Positions 1 to 8,014 of a stretch of 64,000 nucleotides of DNA are shown piece after piece. The notes under the pieces were generated by a model. That model had not been told where the DNA came from and ran no database searches. It saw nothing but the letters and a program-made list of their open reading frames with translations. Position 1 is the stretch's first letter, and each line of letters starts with the position of its first letter. Source of the stretch: an uncultured Blautia sp. (GTDB lineage: Bacteria > Bacillota > Clostridia > Lachnospirales > Lachnospiraceae). The stretch covers positions 1-64,000 of the forward strand of contig CAKRMK010000011.1 in the NCBI GenBank assembly GCA_934364795.1, in the 5' to 3' direction. The position numbers and the translations under genes were made by a program.

Positions 1-1031
1 GACCATGCTTCAACATCAAGAGATTTCACTTTCAGGTCTGCCAGGTCACCGGAGCAGCATTCCAGTGTACGAACCGGAATATCCAGGGAACGGAACAGAT
101 CTACTGTATTCTGCCACAGTTTGTCAAACCACATTTTGCTTTCCTCTGGTTTGCAGACAACGATCATTTCCTGTTTCTCGAACTGATGAATACGGTAAAC
201 ACCTCTCTCCTCAAGTCCGTGAGCACCTTTTTCTTTACGGAAGCATGGAGAATAGCTGGTAAGAGTTTTTGGAAGCTCTTCTTCTGGAATAATCTGATCA
301 ATGAATTTACCAATCATGGAATGTTCACTGGTTCCGATCAGGTAAAGATCCTCTCCCTCGATCTTATACATCATGGCATCCATCTCAGCAAAACTCATAA
401 CGCCTGTAACAACGTTGCTTCTGATCATGAATGGCGGTACACAATATGTGAATCCTCTGTTGATCATGAAGTCACGCGCATATGCAATAACCGCAGAATG
501 AAGTCTTGCAATATCACCCATCAGATAATAGAATCCGTTACCTGCAACTCGTCTTGCACTGTCAAGGTCAATTCCATCAAAGCTTTCCATAATGTCTGTA
601 TGATATGGTACTTCGAAATCCGGAACAACCGGCTCACCAAATTTCTCAATTTCAACATTTTCACTGTCATCTTTACCAATCGGTACAGAAGGATCAATGA
701 TATTCGGAATTACCATCATATCTTTAAGAAGCTCTTCCTCAACCTCTTTCTCTCTCTTGGAGAGCTCTTCAATACGCTCACCGGAAGCAGCAACCTGTTT
801 CTTAACTTCTTCTGCTTCTTCTTTTTTGCCCTGTCCCATAAGAGCACCAATCTGTTTGGAAGTTTTATTTCTCTCTGCACGAAGAGCTTCTACTTCCTGC
901 TTAATCTCACGGTTCTCTTTATCCAGTTCCAGAACCTTATCAACCAGCTCCAGTTTGCTGTCCTGGAACTTATTGCGGATATTCTGTTTAACGATCTCCG
1001 GATTTTCTCTCACAAATTTAATGTCTAACAT
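1..1031 (-). CDS. serS: Seryl-tRNA synthetase, C-terminal part outside the window
   Basis: Charges tRNA-Ser with serine in the cytoplasm. The reading frame runs off the left edge, so only about the first 343 residues are present. Residues 1-110 form the long alpha-helical coiled-coil arm typical of class IIa SerRS (repeated E/K/R heptads). The catalytic part carries the class II motif 2 region, seen as FRKEKGAHGLEERGVYRIHQF. The start is the ATG at 1029-1031, with an AGGAGGAA ribosome-binding site just upstream on the minus strand. Many Firmicutes serS genes have a T-box leader; I looked for the conserved T-box core in 1032-1212 and did not find it. Identification is secure. Confidence 0.95.
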   Translation of the reverse strand, partial: MLDIKFVRENPEIVKQNIRNKFQDSKLELVDKVLELDKENREIKQEVEALRAERNKTSKQIGALMGQGKKEEAEEVKKQVAASGERIEELSKREKEVEEELLKDMMVIPNIIDPSVPIGKDDSENVEIEKFGEPVVPDFEVPYHTDIMESFDGIDLDSARRVAGNGFYYLMGDIARLHSAVIAYARDFMINRGFTYCVPPFMIRSNVVTGVMSFAEMDAMMYKIEGEDLYLIGTSEHSMIGKFIDQIIPEEELPKTLTSYSPCFRKEKGAHGLEERGVYRIHQFEKQEMIVVCKPEESKMWFDKLWQNTVDLFRSLDIPVRTLECCSGDLADLKVKSLDVEAW

Positions 1032-1084
1032 TTCTTCCTCCTGTACTGATACATTTTTGTATCTGTTATTTTTTTAGTATCGCA

Positions 1085-1115
1085 ATGATATAAGTGTCAA
1101 AAGGTTTTTTGCCAC
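1085..1115. repeat. Half copy of dispersed repeat family D, in the serS leader
   Basis: The sequence contains ATGATATAAGTGTCAAAAGG and resembles the left half of the elements at 37572-37655 and 59266-59332. It lies between serS and its upstream neighbour. A further GGATTGC/GCAATCC inverted repeat at about 1131-1164 has no T-tract. Nothing else is recognisable in 1032-1212. Confidence 0.4.
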
Positions 1116-1212
1116 TCATTTGATCCCCCGGATTGCTTTGCAACTGCGCTGCTCCCGCAATCCTGCATTACCATATAATATGCAACTAAATTTGAAAAAT
1201 CTTTTTGTCCTG

Positions 1213-1740
1213 TCATGCTTCTTCTTTTTCTATATTTTCCAGGCCAAAATTAACTGCTTTTCTCAAAGCTTCCAATTCTTCCTGGCTTAACATGACATAA
1301 GATTCTCCCTTTACAATTTCCTTCAAATAAAGGAAACAGTTATCACGGCTGTGCACCGCATTTAAAATAACACCAGAATTATCCTGATCCAACAACGCAA
1401 GTGCAAAACTAAGTTTTCCACCTACATCATCAAATGCATCATATTTTTCAACGCCATATTTGCTGAACATTGTTTCCATACGATGCTTAATAAAACTGAT
1501 ATCATGCTCATGATCCTCTTTCGCTTCATAAAGACGGTCGATCTGGGCAAACTTACGCAAAAAAACTTTTTCAAGAGATTGAGCGTCAGTGCCCTTCATG
1601 AACACTTTGTATTTACGTTCCAACCGGCTAAGCCGCATCTTGCTGCTGAATACATTTACCGCCAGAACAATGGTCAGAATCAGCAACAGGATAATAACGA
1701 TTCCCGGATCAATTCCCAGGCTGTCAAAAATACTGCTCAT
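1213..1740 (-). CDS. DUF4446 family membrane-anchored protein
   Basis: 175-residue protein of unknown function. One N-terminal membrane segment spans about residues 10-32 (VIILLLILTIVLAVNVF). A charged helical region follows, then the conserved block VGGKLSFALALLDQDNSG followed by LNAVHSRDNCFLYLKEI, which is the signature of the DUF4446 family. The gene sits directly downstream of parB with a 9-nt gap and is likely cotranscribed with parAB; this placement next to parB is common in Clostridia. No catalytic motif is visible. The role is unknown, although the neighbours suggest a link to the cell pole or chromosome-segregation locus (inference). Confidence 0.8.
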   Translation of the reverse strand: MSSIFDSLGIDPGIVIILLLILTIVLAVNVFSSKMRLSRLERKYKVFMKGTDAQSLEKVFLRKFAQIDRLYEAKEDHEHDISFIKHRMETMFSKYGVEKYDAFDDVGGKLSFALALLDQDNSGVILNAVHSRDNCFLYLKEIVKGESYVMLSQEELEALRKAVNFGLENIEKEEA

Positions 1741-1749
1741 GCACTCTCC

Positions 1750-2922
1750 TTACCTTATGGATTCAAATAACTCAATGATTCTTTCCAGTTCGTCTCTGGA
1801 ATAATATTCAATTTCAATTTTACCCTTGTTGTTCTTTTTCCTGTGGATAAAAACGCGGGTTCCCATGATGCTCTTCATTTTTTCTTCCAGGCTCTCATAG
1901 ACTGCATCTTCAGCTGTATTTACAGGCTTTTCTGTTTTCTTAGGTGGCTCAACAATATGTTTTACCAGTTTCTCAGTTTCTCTAACGCTTAATTTCTCGT
2001 CAAAAACTTTCATTGCCACAGTTGCCTGTTTTTCTTTATCTGTGATTGCAAGAATCGCTCTGGCATGTCCGGCTGAAATCATTTCATCAATGAGCATTTG
2101 CTGAACCCGCTCATCCAGTTTCAAAAGACGAAGGGAGTTTGTTACTGCCGTTCTGCTCTTTGAAACTCTTTCTGCAATTCCATCCTGCTTCAAGTGGAAT
2201 TCATTGATCAGGCGTTTATATGCCATAGCTTCTTCAATTGGATTCAGATCTTCCCGCTGAATATTTTCAATCAGGGAAATTTCAACTACCTGCTGGTTAT
2301 TAAATTCCTTTATTATAACCGGAACTTCTTTCAGACCAGCAAGTTTGGCAGCTCTCCATCTCCGCTCACCTGCAATAATCTCATAATATTCGCCCTTATC
2401 AGATACCAGAAGAGGCTGTAGAACACCATACTGCTTGATGGATTCTGAAAGCTCCACAAGAGCATCTTCATCAAACTGTTTGCGAGGCTGATTACGATTT
2501 GGCTCCACTTTTGAGATCTTTACAAGCATTTCTGACTTCTTCTGTTCTGAAGAGCCCTCGTTCCTGTTCTTTTTTTCAGTTTCTTTTCTTTCATTATCTG
2601 TAGCAACTTTATTTGCCGTATTACTAATCGCAGAATCTGTATTTGCAATATCTTTATTGCCGGTACCTTGATTTAGTGCACTCTGATTTACTGCATTTTG
2701 ATTTACTGCGTTTTGATTTACTGCATTCTGGTTTTCTACATTCTGGTTTTCTACATTCTGGTTTTCTGTACCTTGATTTCCTGTACTCTGATCTATTGTA
2801 TCCTGGTTTACTGCAGCTTCCTGATTTTCTACAGTCGACTTGGATACTGTTTTTTTCGCAATTGATTTCTCTGGAAAAAGAGCATCAAGTCCTCTTCCAA
2901 GACCTTTCCTTTTCACCGCCAT
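1750..2922 (-). CDS. parB: Chromosome-partitioning protein ParB (Spo0J-like), with NQ-rich N-terminal repeats
   Basis: 390-residue ParB that binds parS and, in the known family, spreads as a CTP-dependent clamp. After a short conserved N-terminus (KRKGLGRGLDALFP) comes a low-complexity stretch at about residues 28-90 built from NQN-type pentapeptides (VENQN, AVNQN). The ParB/Srx domain follows with NRNQPRKQFDEDAL and the CTP-binding GERRWRAAKLAG motif, then the helix-turn-helix (GIAERVSKSRTAVTNSLRLL) and a C-terminal dimerisation domain. Its ATG overlaps the parA stop (TAATG), so translation is probably coupled. At 390 residues it is longer than the usual ~280-300 because of the repeat insert. 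Four cognate parS sites lie in the window. Confidence 0.95.
   Translation of the reverse strand: MAVKRKGLGRGLDALFPEKSIAKKTVSKSTVENQEAAVNQDTIDQSTGNQGTENQNVENQNVENQNAVNQNAVNQNAVNQSALNQGTGNKDIANTDSAISNTANKVATDNERKETEKKNRNEGSSEQKKSEMLVKISKVEPNRNQPRKQFDEDALVELSESIKQYGVLQPLLVSDKGEYYEIIAGERRWRAAKLAGLKEVPVIIKEFNNQQVVEISLIENIQREDLNPIEEAMAYKRLINEFHLKQDGIAERVSKSRTAVTNSLRLLKLDERVQQMLIDEMISAGHARAILAITDKEKQATVAMKVFDEKLSVRETEKLVKHIVEPPKKTEKPVNTAEDAVYESLEEKMKSIMGTRVFIHRKKNNKGKIEIEYYSRDELERIIELFESIR
2660..2800 (-). repeat. In-frame 15-bp minisatellite inside parB
   Basis: About nine imperfect copies of a 15-bp unit that reads NQNxV on the minus strand. It is the source of the NQ-rich insert between the conserved ParB N-terminus and the ParB/Srx domain. 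The unit is a multiple of three, so copy-number change keeps the frame. Confidence 0.75.
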
Positions 2923-3689
2923 TATTCAACCTCCCTGTTTATTACTTCTTCTGCAAGAAGGCGATAGCTCTCTGCACCAGTGGATCTCGGATCATAAATA
3001 GTGATCGGCTGTCCATAACTTGGTGCCTCTGCAAGTCTGACATTTCTGGGGATAATCGTCTTATATATATTTTGCTGCAGATTTTCTTTAACATTTTCTA
3101 CAACCTGTAATGACAGATTGGTTCTGGCATCATACATAGTAAATACAACGCCTTCAATTTCCAGTTCATTATTAAGTCTGTCCTTTACAAGGTCAATAGT
3201 ATGAATCAACTGTGACAGACCTTCCAAAGCATAATACTCACACTGGATCGGAACCAACACAGAAGTTGCTGCCGTAAGTGCATTAATCGTCAACATATTT
3301 AAAGATGGCGGACAATCAATAATAATGTAATCATAATTATCTTTTATTTTATCCGTAATCTCTTTCAATATGTATTCTTTATTATCAATACCAACCAGCT
3401 CAATCTCTGCTCCTGATAAATTCACATTGGATGGAATCAAATCAAGATTTTCAACAACATCCTTCACAATTGTGTTTCCCACATCTGACTGACCAACCAG
3501 AAGTTCATATAAAGTATCTTCTACTGCGTTTTTATCAACACCTAATCCACTGGTCGTATTTCCCTGAGGATCCATGTCAATCGTCAGAACTTTCTTTCCC
3601 TGTTCTGCCAGGCAAGCTGAAAGGTTAATCGCTGTGGTAGATTTACCAACGCCACCTTTCTGATTCGCAACCGCAATCGTTCTGCCCAA
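2922..3689 (-). CDS. parA: Chromosome-partitioning ATPase ParA (Soj-like)
   Basis: About 255-residue deviant-Walker ATPase that works with ParB in origin segregation and replication control. Visible motifs are the deviant Walker A KGGVGKST near the N-terminus, Walker A' in TIDMDPQGNTTSGLG and Walker B in YIIIDCPPSLNMLT. Start choice: a TTG at 3695 lies almost against the GGGAGG ribosome-binding site. A second TTG at 3689 gives a spacing of about 7 nt and the N-terminus MGRTIAVANQKGG, which matches the family, so I prefer 3689. It is the first gene of parA-parB-DUF4446 and its stop overlaps the parB start. Confidence 0.94.
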   Translation of the reverse strand: MGRTIAVANQKGGVGKSTTAINLSACLAEQGKKVLTIDMDPQGNTTSGLGVDKNAVEDTLYELLVGQSDVGNTIVKDVVENLDLIPSNVNLSGAEIELVGIDNKEYILKEITDKIKDNYDYIIIDCPPSLNMLTINALTAATSVLVPIQCEYYALEGLSQLIHTIDLVKDRLNNELEIEGVVFTMYDARTNLSLQVVENVKENLQQNIYKTIIPRNVRLAEAPSYGQPITIYDPRSTGAESYRLLAEEVINREVE

Positions 3690-3728
3690 TATCAACCCTC
3701 CCTTTCATAAAATTATGTAACTGCTTCC

Positions 3729-3804
3729 TAGAGCGTGTTTGAAAAAGCATTCCCGCCTTCTGCACATCACAATTTGCAAAAGACCTTTTTGGGGGCACGC
3801 TCTA
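3729..3804 (-). repeat. Family A palindromic element, short inverted copy
   Basis: About 76 bp with termini TAGAGCGTG and CACGCTCTA. Relative to the other family A copies it is inverted and lacks the centre. One arm is of the CAAAC type (matching the copy at 15774) and the other of the GGGGG type (matching 18514), so here the two arms do not pair with each other at those positions. It lies immediately upstream of parA. Confidence 0.8.
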
Positions 3805-3928
3805 GTTATAAGTAAAACAATTGTTACTGTTTCTTTCATACACAATAACAAAAATAACTTATATTTTCAACAATCTTATCATATAACTATTGCTATTATA
3901 ACACTTTTAAAATTATCCTGCCACATAA

Positions 3929-3944
3929 TGTTTCACGTGAAACA
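3929..3944. promoter_or_regulatory. parS site 1 (intergenic)
   Basis: Perfect 16-bp palindrome TGTTTCACGTGAAACA, identical to the Bacillus subtilis parS consensus. It sits in the gap upstream of parA, about 240 bp from its start. The expected ligand is the ParB encoded at 1750-2922. Confidence 0.95.
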
Positions 3945-4084
3945 TAGAAAATGCTATTTTATTTTATAAAAATATTGTCTATTTTTATCTTCACAAAAAA
4001 TTATTCCCATTTACATAGTTTTCAAACACCGGCCTGTAATATATTTATAAATTGCCAACTTGCCCGCTTATGTTTTATCTTTTC

Positions 4085-4453
4085 ACTGAATATTTATTAT
4101 AGTTTGGTTACTTATTATGATTTAGTTATTTATTATGGTTTGGCTATTTATTATGGTTTGGCTATTTATTATGGTTTGGCTATTTATCATGGTTGGGTTA
4201 CTTATCATGGTTGGATTACTTATTATGGTTTGGCTATTTATTATGGTTTGGTTATTTTTTACGATTTGGTTATTTTTTATGGCTTGATTATTTTTTACGA
4301 TTTGGTTATTTTTTATAGCTTGATTATTTTTTACGATTTGGTTATTTTTTATAGCTTGATTATTTTTTACGATTTGGTTATTTTTTATAGCTTGATTATT
4401 TATTACAATTTGATTATTTTTTATAGCTTGGTTATTTTTTATAACTTGCTTAC
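4085..4453. repeat. 18-bp / 36-bp AT-rich minisatellite, left block
   Basis: About 20 imperfect copies of an 18-bp T-rich unit (GGTTATTTATTATGGTTT-like). Its right part is organised as a 36-bp higher-order repeat alternating TTTTTTACGATTTGG and TTTTTTATAGCTTGA. Both strands stay open for over 110 codons (minus strand NNQAIK/NNQIVK; plus strand YYGLAI), but only because the unit is a multiple of three and lacks stops. There is no ribosome-binding site, so I do not call a gene. Confidence 0.85.
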
Positions 4454-4594
4454 TATAAATGAGCAAATTTAAAATATTGCACAAATATGTCTGTATTACA
4501 AAGATACGTTTTACTTGATTGAGCCGAATGCATTTAGGTCACGGACAAAAAGAACTTATTTTTGTGCATTTTTTTATATTTGCTCATTTATAAT
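4454..4594. repeat. Inverted-repeat element inserted between minisatellite blocks
   Basis: Two arms of about 34 bp face each other, one at 4454-4487 (TATAAATGAGCAAATTT...) and one at about 4561-4594 (...AAATTTGCTCATTTATA-like). They match at roughly 29 of 34 positions. The ~73-bp centre is not made of the 18-bp unit and contains TGTCTG and CGGACA, which may extend the pairing. The element splits the minisatellite into two blocks. It could be a small MITE-like insertion or a structured RNA; the sequence alone does not decide. Confidence 0.6.
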
Positions 4595-4745
4595 TCGTTA
4601 TTTATTACGATTTGGTTATTTTTTATGGCTTAATTATTTATTACGGCTTGGTTATATATTTTGAGTTGGTTATTTTTCATGGCTTAATTATTTATTACGG
4701 CTTGGTTATCTATTATGAGTTGGTTATTTTTTATGGATTGGTTAC
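4595..4745. repeat. 18-bp AT-rich minisatellite, right block
   Basis: Continuation of the same T-rich repeat beyond the inverted-repeat element, with units such as TTATTTATTACGGCTTGG and variants ending TTGAGTTGG. It ends at about 4745, where ordinary intergenic sequence begins. Confidence 0.75.
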
Positions 4746-4841
4746 TTATAAAATTTATGCTTTTTAAGATACTCGCTCATTTACTCATTGCTTTTTTAAC
4801 ACCTCTTAAAAGCTTGCATAAAGCAGCTTTTACCAAATTAC

Positions 4842-4984
4842 TTACTGTTCACTCCGTTCTCAGCAACACACGTTGCGATGTACAGCGAATATGTATTCGC
4901 ATGCTTTCGCCCTGACATTCTCGGGCTTTCTATAAACTTCGTTCGCCAAAAACGCCTTACGAAACATTACCGGTAAACAGTAAC
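4842..4984. repeat. Dispersed repeat family B, long copy
   Basis: Ends are inverted: TTACTGTTCAC on the left, GTAAACAGTAAC on the right. Two internal segments are shared with other copies. The GCAACACACGTTGCGATGTAC stretch matches the reverse complement of the copy at 55259-55333, and AAAACGCCTTACGAAACATT matches the reverse complement of the copy at 46335-46395. It lies upstream of the hydrolase promoter. Confidence 0.65.
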
Positions 4985-5023
4985 TTTGTCACCTTACATC
5001 TTCCTTACACTGTTAAAAATTCA

Positions 5024-5052
5024 TTGTAAAATGATACCGTAAGGCGTATAAT
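5024..5052 (+). promoter_or_regulatory. Sigma-A-type promoter of the alpha/beta hydrolase
   Basis: TTGTAA, a 17-bp spacer, then TATAAT at 5047-5052. The start codon is 30 bp downstream, with AAAGGAGG between. Confidence 0.8.
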
Positions 5053-5082
5053 ATATATACAATTCAAAGGAGGTTCTCGATA

Positions 5083-6048
5083 ATGAAAGACAGTAAACAC
5101 AAGATTTTAACGCTTGCCGCCCTGACCACAATAGCTGCTGGTATTGTGCATATATCCAATAGAGTAATCGTTGCCTCTTCCCAGTTAAAAGAAATGCTCG
5201 ATTTTTCAAACCATAATTATTATAATTGGCGTTTTGGGAAAATTTATTATACAAAGAAAGGTTCCGGCTCACCGCTTCTTTTGATTCATGATACTATGCC
5301 TGGTGGAAGCGGTTATGAATGGTCACGTGTTGAAGATCAATTGGCATTGGAGCATACAGTATATACTATAGATTTACTTGGCTGTGGACGTTCCGAGAAA
5401 GCAGGAATTACATATACCAATTTTCTTTTCGTACAAATTATCTGTGATTTTATAAAGAATGTTATTAAAGAAAAAACAGATATTATTGCCAGCGGATTTT
5501 CATGTTCTTTTGTTACCACTGCTGCAGCCTATGATAAAGAAAACATTAATAAAATCATGTTTATCAATCCTGTAAGCCTTGTTTCCTTATCAAAAACACC
5601 TACACAGAAGGATAAAATTTTTAAATTCCTTATAGAAATTCCGGTATTTGGAACATTAATATATCATATAATTGTTTCACGTGAAACAATTAGCGATCTT
5701 TTCTTGGATAATTTATATTACAATCCATTCCATGCAGATCGAGATATTATGGATGCCTATTATGAAGCCGCCCACAAAGGAGGCTACTATGCTAAATATT
5801 TATATTCCAGTCAAAGTGCCAAATATATGAATATAAATATCCGACATGCTTTAGAATCTTTAGACAATAGTATTTATATTGTAGAAGGTGAAGACGAACC
5901 AAATGGTAATTCAATTGTAGATGATTACCGTAGAATAAATCCAGCTATAGAAACCGCCGTAATTTCTTGTTCAAAACACTTTCCACATATTGAAAATGCA
6001 GAGGGATTTTTAGAACAAGTAGGAACTTTTTTCGCCAGTGAAAAATAA
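5083..6048 (+). CDS. Alpha/beta-fold hydrolase with N-terminal membrane or signal segment
   Basis: 321-residue serine hydrolase of unknown substrate. A hydrophobic segment at about residues 8-22 could anchor or export it. The oxyanion region PLLLIHDTMPGGSG, the strand and turn VYTIDLLGCGRSEKAG and the nucleophile elbow GFSCS fit the alpha/beta hydrolase fold. The likely acid is in VEGEDEPN and the likely His in SKHFPHIENAEGF. The start has a strong AAAGGAGG site and its own promoter at 5024-5052, and a terminator follows, so it is monocistronic. It runs on the plus strand, against the replication-codirectional trend of this arm. A perfect parS lies inside it at 5673-5688. Confidence 0.85.
   Translation: MKDSKHKILTLAALTTIAAGIVHISNRVIVASSQLKEMLDFSNHNYYNWRFGKIYYTKKGSGSPLLLIHDTMPGGSGYEWSRVEDQLALEHTVYTIDLLGCGRSEKAGITYTNFLFVQIICDFIKNVIKEKTDIIASGFSCSFVTTAAAYDKENINKIMFINPVSLVSLSKTPTQKDKIFKFLIEIPVFGTLIYHIIVSRETISDLFLDNLYYNPFHADRDIMDAYYEAAHKGGYYAKYLYSSQSAKYMNINIRHALESLDNSIYIVEGEDEPNGNSIVDDYRRINPAIETAVISCSKHFPHIENAEGFLEQVGTFFASEK
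5673..5688. promoter_or_regulatory. parS site 2 (inside the hydrolase gene)
   Basis: Perfect TGTTTCACGTGAAACA. In the hydrolase frame it reads VSRET. Confidence 0.95.
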
Positions 6049-6058
6049 TATATCACAA

Positions 6059-6100
6059 AAGCCCAAAAGTCTATCGTGTATTAATGACTTTTGGGCTTAT
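6059..6100 (+). terminator. Terminator after the hydrolase
   Basis: Stem AAGCCCAAAAGTC / GACTTTTGGGCTT around a ~14-nt loop, starting 11 nt after the stop codon. The T-tract is short (TTTTA after ATAG). Confidence 0.8.
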
Positions 6101-6331
6101 AGTTTTACATATTGATTTCTGTATATTTATTGCTTATCTTACCACATGTTTATTTTCGTATATTATATTTACGACTTATCTCTACTTATATATCTACTTC
6201 TTTACCCCTTCACATTTTGTACAAGTTGTAAACAAGTACATTTAAAATTACGTAATAAATCATTATCTATGGAAATCAAAATCACATAAAATATACTGCA
6301 AAATGTTTCCAACAAACTGCGAGAATGATTT

Positions 6332-6509
6332 TAGAGCACGCATTAAAGCATGTTTGAAAAAGGCTTTCTGCAAGATATATGTCACTAATTTGTGGGAGTT
6401 TTTGCCTGGATGAAAGCGCTGTAGCGGGCTACGGCGACTGAATTTGGGCGAAATATACCGCAAAGTGGAGTTTGCAGATTGTAGGAATGATTTTCCAAAC
6501 AGGCTCTAA
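6332..6509 (+). repeat. Family A palindromic element, full-length copy
   Basis: Starts TTAGAGCACG and ends AGGCTCTAA. It contains the shared core blocks GGCTTTCTGCAAGAT, AGCGGGCTACGG and AAATATACCGCAAAGTGG. It sits in a 1-kb AT-rich gap (6101-7053) in which I see no supportable gene. The rest of that gap includes a TTTTATTGTACTTT-type T-rich motif near 6866-6896 that recurs at 18452-18480. Confidence 0.85.
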
Positions 6510-7053
6510 CCCATATACACACCAGAAACATCAAAACAATAACACCTGTCTAACTCACACATTAAATTAAAAATCCAATTATGTAAAACGTATATCATTA
6601 AACAGAAACTTCTTCGATTTAAAAATATTCTTTTGGGAACATTAGTATAATATTATAATACAATAAATCAGGTTTCTTATTTTTATACAGCCAAATTAAA
6701 TTATTTTCTTTTAAAATTTTACTTATTTTCACCTATTGTCTATGCGAATTCGGATAATATTTCCTTTAAACTTATAAAACATTTTAATTTTCGCCAATTA
6801 AATACAATCATCCCGATTATAAAGTACTATTTTTTGTACTTTTATTTATCCTATTGTTTTAAAGTACTTTTTATTGTACTTTATTGTCGTTTTTTATATC
6901 CAATACACTTTTAAAATCACTTTTTCTTTTAAGTTTCTTTTCAAAAGTCCATTTTATGTCTCATTTATATTGCATTTATATTTCTTTTTCATTTCATTTT
7001 TCTTATTAAAGTACGTTTTTTGTCACATTTGCTTAATGTTTTTATTTGACAGT

Positions 7054-7534
7054 TCAGAAAACAAAAACTACAAACATATTTTTTTTAACAAGAGCACACC
7101 ATTTTTCAGGATAAACTCCCAAAAGCTCTTCATGTCTCATATCCTGTTCATGAATAATGGGGGATTTAAAGTATTTTTTGTACCTTTCCAGATATTTTTC
7201 TCCCATCTTTTTTTGCATAAAACACATGAATTTGAGTTTCTCCATTATCAATTTGCTCTGGACGCGGTGTAATTAAATCTGATTTAAACTGATTTTTCAG
7301 ACTTTCTTTCGTAATAAAACTCATATCATACCTGTCTATGCCTGTCATTGCTACAAAAGCCCGATTATATGGATTAGGATCTTCCATTTGCTTTTTAAAA
7401 CGCTTTTGCATAAATTTAGAGCGATATTTCCCTGTATGAATAAAGTTATAGGTTACTTTTACCATTAACGCTGACATTATACCCGTCTTAACTTTTCCAG
7501 CCTGATCCAGATCAGAACTGCCTATTCTTCCCAA
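7054..7534 (-). pseudogene. Frameshifted hydrolase-like gene, C-terminal part
   Basis: Two overlapping minus-strand frames join into one plausible protein if one base is removed from a seven-base homopolymer (T on the plus strand, 7208-7214). The upstream frame ends DNGETQIHVFYAKK and the downstream frame continues MGEKYLERYKKYFKSPI, then IHEQDMRHEELL and PEKWCALVKK. This combination resembles the C-terminal third of a small alpha/beta-hydrolase family of Clostridia (from memory). The N-terminus is missing. Immediately upstream, 7522-7590 has a ribosome-binding site and a 22-codon frame starting MKIYEVQERS that looks like the beginning of a GNAT acetyltransferase. The locus is therefore probably decayed, unless the run is a phase-variable tract or a sequencing error. 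Confidence 0.55.
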
Positions 7535-7654
7535 ATTTCTAAAAGAATGTCCAATAAAACGGACCTTTCTTGCACCTCATATATTTTCATATTTTTATAT
7601 TTTCAAACCTCCATAGGAATGATATTTTACACACGCCAATTTCAGAACATATTG

Positions 7655-7755
7655 CAGACGGGGCGCCGCAAGCAACATTTACCGTTCCGCTGCTTCCGGA
7701 TCTGCCTGGCAGGGCTTTTTATACAATAAAGGATCCCGCCAGAATTTCCTATTGC
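7655..7755. repeat. Dispersed repeat family C, copy 1 (diverged)
   Basis: About 100 bp, GC-richer than its surroundings. It shares with copy 2 the order GCAACAT, CCG.TTCCGC.GCTTC, GGAT, GGCAGGGCTTTTT and the final CCTATTGCACA-like end. Confidence 0.55.
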
Positions 7756-7787
7756 ACAAAGAATCCGGCTTGCAGGATTCTCCGCCT

Positions 7788-7893
7788 GCGGCGGGTCGCT
7801 TCGAGCAACATCTTCCTTTCCGCCGCTTCTGGATCCTGCACGGTAGGGCTTTTTGTGTAATAGGAAATTTAGGCGGAATCTCCTGTTACAAAA
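7788..7893. repeat. Dispersed repeat family C, copy 2
   Basis: Begins GCCTGCGGCGGGTCGCTT and contains GGTAGGGCTTTTT, TGTAATAGGAAATT and CTCCTGTTACA. It is clearly related to 17281-17392, which starts with the same GCCTGCGGCGGG box. Confidence 0.65.
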
Positions 7894-7920
7894 AAAGCCG
7901 GAGTCTCTTACACCCCGGCC
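7889..7920 (-). terminator. Terminator downstream of the sulfite-reductase-like gene
   Basis: Read on the minus strand: GCCGG, a 13-nt loop, CCGGC, then seven T. It begins about 95 nt after the stop of the gene ending at 8015. Confidence 0.75.
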
Positions 7921-7923
7921 ATT

Positions 7924-8004
7924 TTAGAGCATATTTGATAAAGGCTTTCTGCAAGATGCCTTCCAAAATATTCTATCAGATATGCGTCATAATTTGTGAA
8001 AATT
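7924..8004 (+). repeat. Family A element, truncated copy
   Basis: Keeps the left half only (TTTAGAGCATATTTGATAAA, GGCTTTCTGCAAGATG, then TGCGTCATAATTTGTGA) with an internal insertion. No right arm is present. Confidence 0.6.
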
Positions 8005-8014
8005 AGAAGAATTC

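Noticed and set aside
1032..1212. T-box riboswitch before serS
   Set aside because: The conserved T-box core and a terminator/antiterminator pair are not visible; only a family D half copy and a stem without a T-tract.
3900..3930. Sigma-54-like TGGCAG promoter upstream of parA
   Set aside because: The -12 TTGCA element is absent; a TATAAT nearby lacks a usable -35, so no promoter is called.
4122..4484. 120-codon minus-strand frame with NNQAIK/NNQIVK repeats, and a 173-codon plus-strand frame (3951-4472)
   Set aside because: Both are open only because the 18-bp minisatellite lacks stops. No ribosome-binding site or non-repeat domain is present.
4085..4745. CRISPR-like array
   Set aside because: Repeats are contiguous, with no spacers; it is a minisatellite. 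No cas genes are present.
6263..6463. 66-codon frame containing THILQKAFF-like peptide
   Set aside because: Lies inside a family A element; the same peptide recurs wherever that element is read on the minus strand.
6874..7272. 132-codon plus-strand frame rich in Phe
   Set aside because: T-rich sequence antisense to the hydrolase remnant; no ribosome-binding site and no family resemblance.
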